Shown: positions 15,370 through 24,415, counted from the stretch's first letter. The stretch: DNA of 64,000 nt from Sphingomonas sp. (GCF_017745215.1 NZ_JAGHZV010000011.1:1-64000); one strand, 5' to 3'. A program made the numbers and translations. Notes: generated from the sequence alone by a model not told the origin.

Positions 15370-17825
15370 AGGCGCGTATCTCCGGACGGGCCGCAGCTTT
15401 CGCCGTTAGGCGGGCGAAGGGATGGCAGCTGAGTTATCGCGGCAACCCTACGGTGTTCAACGTCAAGGAAATGGACGTGGTCCGCGCCTTGGGCAGGACT
15501 GCCGACACCATAGAAGTTGACGTAAAGACGATCGGCGAGGTCGAGCGGCGGCTTGAGATCGAATGGGCGAAGGACAGGGCTCTTCGGTTTGCCGTGCTGC
15601 TTTTGGATCCTAACGAAGTCACTGAGGGTCTAGAAAAAGTGGCGGCAGTTTTGGAAGATCTGCTCGCCCGCGACTATGTGATTTCGCATCTAGAATCGCA
15701 GTTCTATCAGCATGAGTTACCGCCAGAAGCCGACCTCGGCCGCGCAACCAGTCTTTCGGACGCACTACCCAGACTCGGTGAACTGCTCTCCAACCTTAAG
15801 GAGCGGCAGCAAATCATCGGTCAGGTGTTTAATAGCTTTGAGGCGCTTCCTGACAGTCTGTTCGGCGGCACGGACGAAAAGGCTGCATATCGGGAAAGGG
15901 CGGTTGCAGCCGGCGCCTTTCGTTCGCTCGTAATTTTGAGCCGAGACGGCATCCTTGACGATCCAGCAATATTCGATTTGCATGAGAGGCTCGCCGGGTT
16001 GCCGGATGCGCGCAGGATCGTGGCGGCTTGGACGTCGAGTTTCGGTCGGACGGTTTCTAATCTTCCCCCGATGCGGCCGGATCTCGCTGATTTAACCGAT
16101 GACTATGACAAGGATGTTGTAGACTTCGGCGGAGGGCCAGGCGGTCATCAGAGACTACGTAACGCCCTGGAACAGCAGGCCGCGATCCTAGATCGTGTGG
16201 CTGACGGCGATTACGATAACGCGCGCCGTTTTGCGCGTGACCTAGTTCAACAGCAGCTTGCTACGGCGGGCCCGAGTTACTTGGCCAAATCGCTCACTCG
16301 TCTAAGCCAGCGGGCGCGGGAAATGGATGCTTTCGAGCTCGAGCTCGAATGGGCATACGAAGCCGCCGAAATTCAGCCGGACGATGCTAGGGCGCGCACT
16401 CAATTTGCAGACGCGCTGCTCCAAGCCGATCGTATCGAGGAAGCGCTCGAGGAGTTCGGACGTGGCTACGAACTGGGGGAACGCGTTTACGCAATAAATG
16501 GACGCGCGCGGGCCATGCGAATGTTGGGGAGGTTTGACGAGGAGCTAAAGCTTTATCAGGAAGCATGCGATCTCAGCGAAGGTTCCCCCGAGGGAGTTCA
16601 CTCGCTCGTTGGCATAGCGACTGCCCGAACCGATCTCGGAGATATCGACGGTGCGATCGAAGAACTTCGCGGCGCTATCTCAAAGTTTCCATTTGAGCCG
16701 TTACCTAGGATTGCCTTGGCCACCACGCTCACCCAGCGCGGGCGTTTCGAGGAAGCTTGGACACAGTTCCAGGAAGCAGCGACCTTATCGGCCGACAAGC
16801 TTCCTTCGGTGAACGGCCTAGCGGATATTTGTCTCCGGATAGGAAGGCTCGATGAGGCGCGGCGCCGATATTCCGACATTGCGAACCGATATCCACGAGA
16901 TATCAGCGGCCATATAGGCCTTATCGATACATTGCGGGCGCTAGGTGAGCTCAATCAGGCGGCGATGTATGCGCGACGGACTGCAGAGCGATTTCCAGGA
17001 AGTCCCAAAGCTATCGTGAAGTTTGCGGAAACTGCCAGCGAACTCGGGCGTCACGCACTAGCTCGCAAAATCCTTCAAGCGGGCATCGAGAAATTTCCGA
17101 AGCATGCTCGGCTGCTGATTGCGCGCACATCCGCTTTCAGGCGAGAGGGACGGTACGACCGGGCGCTCCAGTTTGCCGAGGCCGCTGCGGCGCGCTTTCC
17201 ATATAATCGTCAGCTCCAGCGTGTACGAGCCGACATGTTAAGGCGGCTTGGACAGAACGATCTCTCGGCTAGGATATATCGGGAACTGGTGTCCTCTGAC
17301 GAGACAGATGTACGTTCTCGCAATGGGCTAGCCAGTGTCCTCATTGTTGAAGGGAAGACTTCCGACGCGCGCAGCCTTGTCGAAAACGATAATCCTCAAA
17401 CGAAGGACGAGTGGCGGGGATTTCTGCTGTTCGCGTCGTTAATTGAACGGCTAGGTGACAGACAGGCCTCTTGGGAACGTCTTAATTGGGCCAAAGATCA
17501 TTGCCCATTCGCAGTCGAGCGCCGCCTCTTTGCCTGTGCTCTCGCCGGTCAATCGGCCCGTATGGGAAGAGCGCGTCAGGCGCCTCGTATCGAGCATATA
17601 GCTGAGCGAGATATTGGCAACGTAATCGACTTCCAAATCGCGGCCATGACTCGGCGGAGCAGCGCCAAGATCGCTTATGGCGCGTTGACTCGAAATTTGC
17701 CGACAAACCTGGAAATAATTCGCGACGAAATCGCAAAGACCTATGGCATAGTGGAAGGCCGCCCACGTCGTTCCAAAGCCTGGATTGGTCGCCAGATTGC
17801 CGACAATTTACTTCTCGCTGCGTAG
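15366..17825 (+). CDS. Large TPR-repeat protein
   Basis: An 819-aa protein. Residues 1-320 are a mostly helical region I do not recognise. From about 330 to 690 there are ten or so tetratricopeptide-type repeats with the A-x-x-x-x-G-x-x-x-E-A pattern (for example ALLQADRIEEALEEFGRGYE and TLTQRGRFEEAWTQFQEA). The tail (about 700-819) is charged. No signal peptide or membrane segment is seen, so it is probably a cytosolic scaffold or sensor. It is translationally coupled to the zinc-ribbon protein upstream and convergent with the integrase 21 bp away. A defence role is suggested only by the island setting. Confidence 0.75.
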   Translation: MKARISGRAAAFAVRRAKGWQLSYRGNPTVFNVKEMDVVRALGRTADTIEVDVKTIGEVERRLEIEWAKDRALRFAVLLLDPNEVTEGLEKVAAVLEDLLARDYVISHLESQFYQHELPPEADLGRATSLSDALPRLGELLSNLKERQQIIGQVFNSFEALPDSLFGGTDEKAAYRERAVAAGAFRSLVILSRDGILDDPAIFDLHERLAGLPDARRIVAAWTSSFGRTVSNLPPMRPDLADLTDDYDKDVVDFGGGPGGHQRLRNALEQQAAILDRVADGDYDNARRFARDLVQQQLATAGPSYLAKSLTRLSQRAREMDAFELELEWAYEAAEIQPDDARARTQFADALLQADRIEEALEEFGRGYELGERVYAINGRARAMRMLGRFDEELKLYQEACDLSEGSPEGVHSLVGIATARTDLGDIDGAIEELRGAISKFPFEPLPRIALATTLTQRGRFEEAWTQFQEAATLSADKLPSVNGLADICLRIGRLDEARRRYSDIANRYPRDISGHIGLIDTLRALGELNQAAMYARRTAERFPGSPKAIVKFAETASELGRHALARKILQAGIEKFPKHARLLIARTSAFRREGRYDRALQFAEAAAARFPYNRQLQRVRADMLRRLGQNDLSARIYRELVSSDETDVRSRNGLASVLIVEGKTSDARSLVENDNPQTKDEWRGFLLFASLIERLGDRQASWERLNWAKDHCPFAVERRLFACALAGQSARMGRARQAPRIEHIAERDIGNVIDFQIAAMTRRSSAKIAYGALTRNLPTNLEIIRDEIAKTYGIVEGRPRRSKAWIGRQIADNLLLAA

Positions 17826-17846
17826 TTGGCGGCGCGAAATTCTGTC

Positions 17847-19016
17847 TCATCGTGTGGCGCGAGTGTTGACGTACTCTCCCCATTTACTCATGAGAACGCG
17901 ACGCCTGTCGAAGAAGTCCGTCCGTCGATAAGCCGCCTCGACGGCGTTAGACACGCGATGCGCTAGTGCCTTTTCGGCAATCTCCTTCGGGAAGCGCGTG
18001 CATTCTGCGGCCCAGTCGGCGAAGCTGCTGCGGAAGCCGTGCACGGTAACCTCGTCGATGTTCATGTCGCGGATCGCCTTCAGCATCGTCGTATCGCTGA
18101 TCGGCTTCTTGCCGCTGTGGGTGAACAGCATCCGGCCCATAAGGTCAGGTCCGTGGAGAGCCTCATGCTCCTTCCTGAGGCGCTTCAACAGGGTCAGCGC
18201 GGGCGCGGCGAGCGGCACGACGTGCGGCTGCTTCATCTTCATCCGTGCAGCGGGGATAGCCCACGTCGCCGCCTCAAGGTCGAACTCGTCCCATGTCGCG
18301 AAGCGGGTCTCGTTGGATCGCACCGCAGTCAAAATGGTCAGTTGGAGCGCATCGCGACCGACGGTGGCTGGTTGCTGGGCCAGCTTTTGCAAGAAACCTG
18401 GCACTTGCGCATACGGCATCGCAGCGCGATGCGTGACCTGCCGGGTCTGACGCGGCAAACCACGCGTCACGGAGCGCAGCGACACTTCGCTGGGGATAAT
18501 GCCCTTGATGTGTGCGAAGTCGAGAACCGCGCCGATCCTCTGAAGGACACGCCGTGCGGTGTCGGGTTTTTCCAACCAGATCGGCTCCAGCACCTTAAGA
18601 ACCTGTACGCTGTCGATTGCATCGATGCGTTGCGCCCCAATCTCGTCGAACACATGGTTCTCGAAACTGGTCAGCCACGACGCGTTTCGGCGGTCCTTCC
18701 AGCCGCCTTTCATCGCGTCGTAGCAGCGCCGCGTGACCATCTCGAACGTCGGCACGTTTGCGCGGCGAAGTCCTCTTTCCTTCACCGGGTCCAAGCCGTT
18801 GCGAACCATCTTGCGAAGCTCGATCGCGAGGCAGCGCGCGTCAGAGAGAGAAACATCGTGGACCGGGCCGAGGCCGAAGTCGCGGCGGACACCTTTGTGC
18901 TGCATCCTGAGAACCCAGGATCTGGACCCCGTGGGGCGAACAACAAGATAGAGACCGTGTGCGTCGGCATGGCGCCCAGGCCGGGCCGTGCGGACCTTGA
19001 GGACTGTGAGTGCCAA
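17847..19016 (-). CDS. Tyrosine recombinase (island integrase)
   Basis: A 389-aa phage-type integrase with an N-terminal arm-binding domain (GRHADAHGLYLVVRPTGSRSW), a core-binding region and a C-terminal catalytic domain. The catalytic residues are visible: Arg in LTAVRSNE, HGFRSSF (His-x-x-Arg), LAHRVSN (His) and the nucleophile Tyr in AAYRRTDFF. I start at TTG 19016 because MALTVLKVRTARPG is the usual beginning of this family and AAGGGAA precedes it; an ATG at 19103 would add 29 unlike residues. It lies next to attR, so it presumably inserted the island into tRNA-Glu. Confidence 0.93.
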   Translation of the reverse strand: MALTVLKVRTARPGRHADAHGLYLVVRPTGSRSWVLRMQHKGVRRDFGLGPVHDVSLSDARCLAIELRKMVRNGLDPVKERGLRRANVPTFEMVTRRCYDAMKGGWKDRRNASWLTSFENHVFDEIGAQRIDAIDSVQVLKVLEPIWLEKPDTARRVLQRIGAVLDFAHIKGIIPSEVSLRSVTRGLPRQTRQVTHRAAMPYAQVPGFLQKLAQQPATVGRDALQLTILTAVRSNETRFATWDEFDLEAATWAIPAARMKMKQPHVVPLAAPALTLLKRLRKEHEALHGPDLMGRMLFTHSGKKPISDTTMLKAIRDMNIDEVTVHGFRSSFADWAAECTRFPKEIAEKALAHRVSNAVEAAYRRTDFFDRRRVLMSKWGEYVNTRATR

Positions 19017-19177
19017 GTCAGGATTCCCTTGTTTTCCTGTACCTCGCGCGCTCCCACAAATCGTACGCGCTTTGGCGGTTCGCAGTGGGATTGCGAGGCA
19101 CACATCCAGCAGGCCTTTTCACGCAATCTCAATAGGTTGAGACGGCGTGAAACGTTCTGCTACAGGGGTATCTTGCT

Positions 19178-19192
19178 CGTAGGGGTCACCAA
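19178..19192 (+). repeat. Right attachment repeat (attR)
   Basis: CGTAGGGGTCACCAA, an exact copy of the tRNA-Glu 3' end at 6464-6478. It lies 162 bp upstream of the integrase start and marks the island's right end. Confidence 0.85.
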
Positions 19193-19261
19193 AGACTCGA
19201 AATCGCGCGGGTAATCGGCGAAGCCGTCACCACCTTCGACAGGTACATTGGGAGCAGCGGC

Positions 19262-20125
19262 ATGAAGCTGGCCTTTCTCGGTCTCGGCAAGATGGGCGTG
19301 GGGATTGCGGCCAACCTGCTCCGCGCCGGCCATCAGCTTGGCGTCTGGAACCGCTCGCCCGGCAAGGCCGACCCGCTCGTCGCCGCCGGCGCAGCCGAAG
19401 CCGCGACCCCGCGCGAAGCCTGCGAAGGCGCCGACGCGGTCTTCACCATGGTCGCCGACGATGCCGCGCTGATGAGCGTGCTTGAAGGGCCCGACGGGCT
19501 GCTCGCGGGCCTGCCCCGGGGCGCGATCCACGTCTCGCAGAGCACGATCGCCGTCGCGACCGCCGAGCGGATGGGTGAGCTCCACGCCGAGCGCGGGCAG
19601 GTGCTGGTCTCGGCGCCGGTGTTCGGCCGTCCCGCCGCGGCGGAAGCCGGCCAGCTCTGGGTGGTCGCCGCCGGGCCCGAGGACGCGCTCGCCACGCTCG
19701 CCCCGCTGTTCGAAGCGATCGGCCGCGCGACCTACGGCGTGGGTGCGCACGCGCCCTGCGCCAATCTGGTCAAGCTCGCCGGCAACTTCATGATCCTCGC
19801 CAACACCGAAGTGATGGCCGAGGCGATGCGGCTCGCCGAGCGTGGTGGGGTCGACCGCAAGGCGCTGCTCGAGGTGCTCCAGGGCACGCTGTTCAACGGC
19901 AACTACTACAACATCTACGGGCCGCTGGTCGCCGAGCAGCGCTGGCGCCCGGCGGGCTTCTCCGCGCCGCTCGGGCTCAAGGACATGCGGCTCGCGGGCG
20001 AAGCGGCGGAAGGCGTCGGCGCGAGCCTGCCGGTGCTCGAGATCGTCAAGCAGCACCTCGCCGAAGTCATTGCCAGGGAAGGCGAGGATATCGACGTCGC
20101 CGGCCTGGCGGCGATCCTGCCCTAG
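19262..20125 (+). CDS. NAD(P)-dependent beta-hydroxyacid dehydrogenase family protein
   Basis: A 287-aa enzyme of the 3-hydroxyisobutyrate / glyoxylate reductase (GLYR1-like) family. FLGLGKMGVGIAANL at residues 4-18 is the dinucleotide-binding motif. VSAPVFGRPAAAEAG (about 118-132) is the substrate-loop motif, and the catalytic Lys is probably in NLVKLAGNFM (about 170). The C-terminal helical domain includes GLKDMRLA. The specific substrate (succinic semialdehyde, glyoxylate or hydroxyisobutyrate) is not determined. It is the first chromosomal gene after the island and is convergent with recJ. Confidence 0.88.
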   Translation: MKLAFLGLGKMGVGIAANLLRAGHQLGVWNRSPGKADPLVAAGAAEAATPREACEGADAVFTMVADDAALMSVLEGPDGLLAGLPRGAIHVSQSTIAVATAERMGELHAERGQVLVSAPVFGRPAAAEAGQLWVVAAGPEDALATLAPLFEAIGRATYGVGAHAPCANLVKLAGNFMILANTEVMAEAMRLAERGGVDRKALLEVLQGTLFNGNYYNIYGPLVAEQRWRPAGFSAPLGLKDMRLAGEAAEGVGASLPVLEIVKQHLAEVIAREGEDIDVAGLAAILP

Positions 20126-20131
20126 CTGCGG

Positions 20132-21898
20132 TCAATCCGCCCAGGCGGCGTCGTCGAGGTGAAGTTCCGCGGCGGGGCGGGCGCCCCAGTCGTCGATCTT
20201 CGCGCGGCCGGCGAGCCAGAGGCTGCGGTGACGCGGGGCAGAGAGCAAAGCCTGGCCGAGCGCGCTGTCGGCCTGGCGAAAGGCGACCGTCTTGAGGCTG
20301 CCGCCGTCGGGCCCGCTGACGATCGCGCGGACATGGCCGCCCGAGCCGACCACGTCCGCCTTGATCACTCGCACCGGCCCGGCCGCGACGCGCGGGGCGG
20401 GCCAGCCCATCCCGTAAGGGCCGCCGGCCTCCATCGCTTCGACCAGCTTCGGATTGACGCCGCCCGCGGCCACCACGGCATCGAGGAGCAGCGCGCGATC
20501 GCCCATCGCCTGGGTCACGCGCTCCGACAGCCGCTCCTCGAGGAAGTCGGCGAAGGCGTCGACGCTGTCGGCGGCGATGGTGACGCCTGCCGCCATCGCA
20601 TGCCCGCCGCCTGCGATCAGCAGCCCCATGTCCTTGGCCGCGAGCACCGCGGCGCCGAGGTCGACGCCGGCGATCGAGCGGCCCGAGCCCTTGCCGACGC
20701 CGGTCTCGTCGAGCGCGATGACGATGCTCGGGCGGCCGAGCTTCTCCTTGATGCGCCCGGCGACGATGCCGATCACGCCGGGATGCCAGCCGGGCCCGGC
20801 GATCACCGCGACCGCGCGGTTGCCCTGGCGCTCGCACAGCGCCTCGGCCTCGGCCTGGACCTGCGCCTCGATCGCGCGGCGCTCCTCGTTGAGCCGGTCG
20901 AGCTCGGCGGCGATCGCGCGCGCTTCGTCGGGGTCGCGGGTGGTGAGCAGGCGGACGCCGAGGTCCGAGCGGCCGACGCGCCCGCCGGCGTTGATCCGGG
21001 GTCCCAGCGCAAAACCGAGGTCGCTGCACAGCGGCGCGCGGCTGAGGCGCGAGGCTTCGATCAGCGCGTTCATGCCGAGGTTGCGGCGTTGCGCCATCAC
21101 CTTGAGGCCCTGCGCCACGAAGGCACGGTTGAGCCCCTTGAGCTGGGCGACGTCGGCGACGGTGCCGAGCGCGACGATGTCGAGCAGGTCGAGCAGCCGC
21201 GGCTCGGGGCGGCTGGCGAAGAAGCCGCGGGCGCGCAGCGTGCGGACCAGCGCCGCGCCGAGCAGCCAGGCGACGCCGACCGCGGCGAGATGGCCGTGCT
21301 GCGCGCCTTCCTCCTCGTCGAGGCGGTTGGGGTTGACCAGCGCATGGGCGTGCGGAAGCGCGGCGGCGCATTTGTGATGGTCGACGACGATCACGTCGAG
21401 CCCGGCGTCGCGCGCCATCGCCAGCGCCTCGAACGCCTGCGCGCCGCAATCGACGGTGACGACGAGGTCGGCGCCTTCGGCCTTCAAACGGACGAGCGCT
21501 TCGCCGGAGGGGCCATAGCCTTCCATCAGCCGGTCGGGGATATAGGCGCCGGCCTCGAGGCCGAGGTCCCTCAGAAGCAGGATGAGCAATGCCGCCGAAG
21601 TGGCGCCGTCGACGTCGTAATCGCCAAAGATGGTGACCGACTCGCGGCGCTCGACCGCTTCGGCGAGGCGCTCGGCGGCGGCGTCCATGTCGCGGAAGAT
21701 CGAGGGGTCGGGCATGAAGGCGCGGATGCTCGGCGCGCGATACGCCTCGACGTCGTCGCGGGTGCAGCCGCGGGTGAGGAGCAGCTGCGTCACCAGGTCG
21801 TCCGGCGCGAAGCCGGGGTCGCGCGCGTCGGCCGCCAGTCCCCGCCAGCGCCAGGGCTGGCCGAGGATCGAGCGTTCGACGTTGAGCACGGTGGACAT
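20132..21898 (-). CDS. recJ: Single-stranded-DNA-specific exonuclease RecJ
   Basis: A 588-aa 5'-3' exonuclease for recombination and mismatch repair. The DHH phosphoesterase motifs are present: FGDYDVDG (Asp93, Asp95, Asp97) and VVDHHKC (Asp173-His174-His175). The DHHA1 domain has GGGHAMAAG near residue 435. The length is typical. It starts at MSTVLNVERS and is followed on the same strand by nothing close; its 3' end meets the dehydrogenase gene within 6 bp. Long reading frames on the opposite strand are composition shadows. Confidence 0.96.
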   Translation of the reverse strand: MSTVLNVERSILGQPWRWRGLAADARDPGFAPDDLVTQLLLTRGCTRDDVEAYRAPSIRAFMPDPSIFRDMDAAAERLAEAVERRESVTIFGDYDVDGATSAALLILLLRDLGLEAGAYIPDRLMEGYGPSGEALVRLKAEGADLVVTVDCGAQAFEALAMARDAGLDVIVVDHHKCAAALPHAHALVNPNRLDEEEGAQHGHLAAVGVAWLLGAALVRTLRARGFFASRPEPRLLDLLDIVALGTVADVAQLKGLNRAFVAQGLKVMAQRRNLGMNALIEASRLSRAPLCSDLGFALGPRINAGGRVGRSDLGVRLLTTRDPDEARAIAAELDRLNEERRAIEAQVQAEAEALCERQGNRAVAVIAGPGWHPGVIGIVAGRIKEKLGRPSIVIALDETGVGKGSGRSIAGVDLGAAVLAAKDMGLLIAGGGHAMAAGVTIAADSVDAFADFLEERLSERVTQAMGDRALLLDAVVAAGGVNPKLVEAMEAGGPYGMGWPAPRVAAGPVRVIKADVVGSGGHVRAIVSGPDGGSLKTVAFRQADSALGQALLSAPRHRSLWLAGRAKIDDWGARPAAELHLDDAAWAD

Positions 21899-21950
21899 GG
21901 CCGGACCTTGGCGTGGGGAGGGGGCGGTGTCGAGGGCTCGCCTTCGAAAC

Positions 21951-21976
21951 CGTCATCCCGGCTTTCGCCGGGATGA
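21951..21976. repeat. REP-like palindrome, short form (copy 2)
   Basis: CGTCATCCCGGCTTTCGCCG followed by GGATGA: a single hairpin version of the repeat, between recJ and the 2OG oxygenase gene. Confidence 0.8.
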
Positions 21977-22002
21977 TGGGCAGGGGAACAGGGAGCTACC
22001 TC

Positions 22003-22722
22003 TCAGGTCGCCCGCTGGTTGCCGCCGTAATAGGTCGGCACGGGGCCGCGGATCCAGGGGTTCTCGCGAAACCACTTGGTCACGACATATTTGGTCCCCG
22101 CGATCACGCGCATACCCTCGTGGAGCGTGTCGTAATTGGGCTTTCCGTCGGCGAGGAGGTTGTTCCAGATCAGCAGCGTGCCCGGCTTGGGCGGCACGCG
22201 CATGCCGGCGCGGGGGAACCAGGTCGCGCCGCCTTCCTCGACTTCGTTGAGGAAGGCCATTGCCGTCCAGGTGCGCTGGCCGCCCTGGGTCTGCATCGCG
22301 GGCCAATAGGCCTCGCCCTCGTGGAAATAGTCGCAATGCGCGCGGAACTGCTGGCCGGGGGCATAGCGCTGGCCCTGCAGCGTCTCGCCATATTCGGGCG
22401 CGATGCCGAGCAGGTGCGCGATCCGTTCGTCGATCGGACGGACCTCTTCCGACCAGCGATCGAGGTCGCAGCTCTCCGAGGTGCGGAACTCGGGATCGTC
22501 GTGCGTCGCGAGCAGCGTCGAGGGCCGGCGGTTGGCGTCGATCAGCCGGATCAGCGTGTCGCACTCGGCCTGGCTGAGATAGTTGGGGAAATAATAGATC
22601 TGCGCGAGCGTCACCGGCGCGCGCTTGACGAAGGGATTGGCGTCGAGCCGCGCGGCGACTTCGCGCGAGAAGCGCACGCGCGACGGGTTGCTCGAGCTGC
22701 CCTTGGGCGAAAACAGGCTCAT
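22003..22722 (-). CDS. 2OG-Fe(II) oxygenase (prolyl-4-hydroxylase-like)
   Basis: A 239-aa protein with the double-stranded beta-helix dioxygenase motif of the P4Hc type. The iron ligands are His129 and Asp131 (FRAHCDYFHEG) and His201 (LHEGMRV), with Lys211 (GTKYVVTKW) for 2-oxoglutarate. Substrates of bacterial members range from peptidyl proline to free metabolites; none can be assigned here. I start at MSLFSPKG because the longer frame adds 16 residues without family features. Confidence 0.88.
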   Translation of the reverse strand: MSLFSPKGSSSNPSRVRFSREVAARLDANPFVKRAPVTLAQIYYFPNYLSQAECDTLIRLIDANRRPSTLLATHDDPEFRTSESCDLDRWSEEVRPIDERIAHLLGIAPEYGETLQGQRYAPGQQFRAHCDYFHEGEAYWPAMQTQGGQRTWTAMAFLNEVEEGGATWFPRAGMRVPPKPGTLLIWNNLLADGKPNYDTLHEGMRVIAGTKYVVTKWFRENPWIRGPVPTYYGGNQRAT

Positions 22723-22813
22723 GGCGCCAAGTTGCTCACTGGCCTTGTGAATGCAAGAGCCCCGCCGCACGATCGCGCGACGGGGCCCCGGCTCTCCTCA
22801 AACCCTCCGGCTC

Positions 22814-23716
22814 TCACCAGAAGATGTCGTACTCGACGTCGACGACTTCGCCGCTGTAGATGTCGACGAGAAGCGCGTCGTTATAGTAGCGGACCCAGCG
22901 ATAGGGGCCGTACGCAGGCGGAAGCCGGTAGTAGAACGGATCCTCGATCCAATACTGCTGGCCGAAGAGCAGCGACGCGATGATGCTGCCCGTCGAATAG
23001 CGCCGGTAGCCGTAACCCCAGCCCGACGGCGCATAGTAGCGCGGCAGGCGATAGACGTTGCGGTTGCTGTTGCGATAGCCGCGCCAGTCGTAGCGGTTGT
23101 CGCGGCGCCAGTCGTTCGACCAGCGACGGTCGTTGCCGCGGTTCCAGCCGCCGCGATCCCAGTTGCCGCCGTTGCCGCGGTTCCAATCGCCGCGTCCCGG
23201 GCCGCCGCGATCGCCGCGCCACTGCTGCTGCTGGGGCACCGGCGCCGGCCGACCCTGCGGCTGCTGGCCGCCACGGTTCCAGCCGCCGTTGTTGCCGTTG
23301 TTGCCGCCGTTCCACTGGCCGCGTCCCGGGCCGCCGTTGCCGCCCTGGCCATTGCCGCCGCGCCACTGCTGCGGCTGCTGCTGGGGCTGCGGGACCGGAC
23401 GCGCCTGCTGCTGTTGCTGCGGCTGGCCGCCGCGGTTCCACCCGCCGCCGCCGTTGCCGCCGTTCCAGCGCGGCTGGGGCTGGGGCTGAGCCTGGGGCTG
23501 CGGGGCAGGGCGAGCCTGCTGCTGCTGACCGCCGCCGTTCCAGCCGCCGCGCTGGCCGTTGTCGCCGCCGCGCTGCCCATTGTCGCCGCCGCGATCGCCG
23601 CGATCGCCACCGCGGTCACCGCCCCACGAGCGATGCCCGCCGCGGTCCTGCGCGGACGCCGCCGCGGGGACCAATGCCGTGGCGGCGATGAGCGCCGCCA
23701 ATAGGGTCTTCTTCAT
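22814..23716 (-). CDS. RcnB-like periplasmic protein with a Gly/Gln/Asn-rich region
   Basis: A 300-aa exported protein: a signal peptide (MKKTLLAALIAATALVPAAASA), then about 150 residues of low-complexity GGDRGG, QPQ and WNGG repeats. The C-terminal domain (WGYGYRRYSTGSIIA to VDVEYDIFW) resembles RcnB, a periplasmic nickel/cobalt-homeostasis protein. The start was set at MKKTLL, with AGAGGA just upstream. The repeat part is probably disordered. A metal role is inferred from family only; many RcnB-domain proteins in sphingomonads are uncharacterised. Confidence 0.78.
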   Translation of the reverse strand: MKKTLLAALIAATALVPAAASAQDRGGHRSWGGDRGGDRGDRGGDNGQRGGDNGQRGGWNGGGQQQQARPAPQPQAQPQPQPRWNGGNGGGGWNRGGQPQQQQQARPVPQPQQQPQQWRGGNGQGGNGGPGRGQWNGGNNGNNGGWNRGGQQPQGRPAPVPQQQQWRGDRGGPGRGDWNRGNGGNWDRGGWNRGNDRRWSNDWRRDNRYDWRGYRNSNRNVYRLPRYYAPSGWGYGYRRYSTGSIIASLLFGQQYWIEDPFYYRLPPAYGPYRWVRYYNDALLVDIYSGEVVDVEYDIFW

Positions 23717-23826
23717 TCCTCTTGCCTCCTCCGGTGCCGGCAAGGCGCCGGGTTTCCGTAGTGTGTCTATGGCGGAGTCGCGCTGACGCGTTTCTGAATT
23801 GGGCTGTCAGCCAATTGTAAGCTTGG

Positions 23827-24348
23827 TTAACCCGCCGGCGCGGCGCGACTGGCAGCGGGGGCGTCCTCGTCGTCGCTGCCCGGACCGGGCTCCTCGCCGC
23901 GCGCGATCCGCGCCGCGCGTCCGATCGCGTCGAGCAGCCGCGGGTAAATGCCGCAGCGGCAGATGTTGGGGATCGCTTCCTTGATGTCGTCCTCGCTCGG
24001 GCTGCGGTTGGTGCGCAGCAGGATCGAGGCGGCCATGACGATGCCGGGGATGCAATAGCCGCATTGCGGTACGTTGCCGGCGATCAGCGCCTGCTGGACG
24101 GGATGGCTGCGGTCGGCCGAGAGCCCCTCGATCGTGGTGACGAACGTGCCTTCGAGCGATTCGATCGTCTCGAGGCAGGCGTAGCGCATCTGCCCGTCGA
24201 CATCGACGATGCACGCCCCGCAGTCGCCGGTGCCGCAGCCATATTTGGTGCCGGTGAGGTTCGAGGCGTCGCGCAGCGCCCAGAGCAGCGGCGTCTTGGG
24301 GTCGAGCTTATAGGCGACCGGCTTGTTGTTGACCGTGAAGCGAGTCAT
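23827..24348 (-). CDS. (2Fe-2S)-binding small subunit of a molybdenum hydroxylase
   Basis: A 173-aa protein with the two iron-sulphur motifs of the xanthine-oxidase-family small subunit. GCGTGDCGACIV (about 38-49) plus Cys58 bind the plant-type cluster; QCGYCIPG and NICRCGIYPRL bind the second. The closest type is isoquinoline 1-oxidoreductase alpha / IorA-like. The molybdopterin-binding large subunit normally encoded next to it is missing on both sides, so it is an orphan or its partner is elsewhere. The C-terminal 20 residues are an acidic/alanine tail. Confidence 0.88.
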   Translation of the reverse strand: MTRFTVNNKPVAYKLDPKTPLLWALRDASNLTGTKYGCGTGDCGACIVDVDGQMRYACLETIESLEGTFVTTIEGLSADRSHPVQQALIAGNVPQCGYCIPGIVMAASILLRTNRSPSEDDIKEAIPNICRCGIYPRLLDAIGRAARIARGEEPGPGSDDEDAPAASRAAPAG

Positions 24349-24415
24349 GCGCGGGGTCTAGCGTGATTTATCGGCATTCCGAAGGGCGTTGTGCCCGCGT
24401 CCGCTCAGCTACCAT

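Larger units (their letters stand above)
6464..19192. mobile_element. Genomic island in tRNA-Glu carrying type II CBASS and other accessory genes
   Basis: About 12.7 kb lie between the 3' end of tRNA-Glu(UUC) and an exact 15-bp copy of that end, just beyond a tyrosine-recombinase gene. The tRNA target, direct-repeat ends and integrase at one end are the usual form of an integrative island. The cargo is a type II CBASS system, an MNT-HEPN protein, a sigma-region-4-like protein, an AlpA-like regulator and a zinc-ribbon/TPR gene pair. The right third (about 14-18 kb) is visibly less GC-rich than the flanks. The host REP-like repeat does not occur inside. No transfer or replication genes are present, so it is probably mobilised by integrase alone or needs a helper. 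Confidence 0.88.

Noticed and set aside
20159..21976. 605-codon plus-strand frame opposite recJ
   Set aside because: recJ on the other strand has all its motifs; this frame has none and runs into a REP-like repeat.
23200..23620. Repeated GC-rich units that might be taken for a CRISPR or tandem-repeat array
   Set aside because: They are irregular codon-level repeats encoding the Gly/Gln/Asn-rich part of the RcnB-like protein, without constant spacers.
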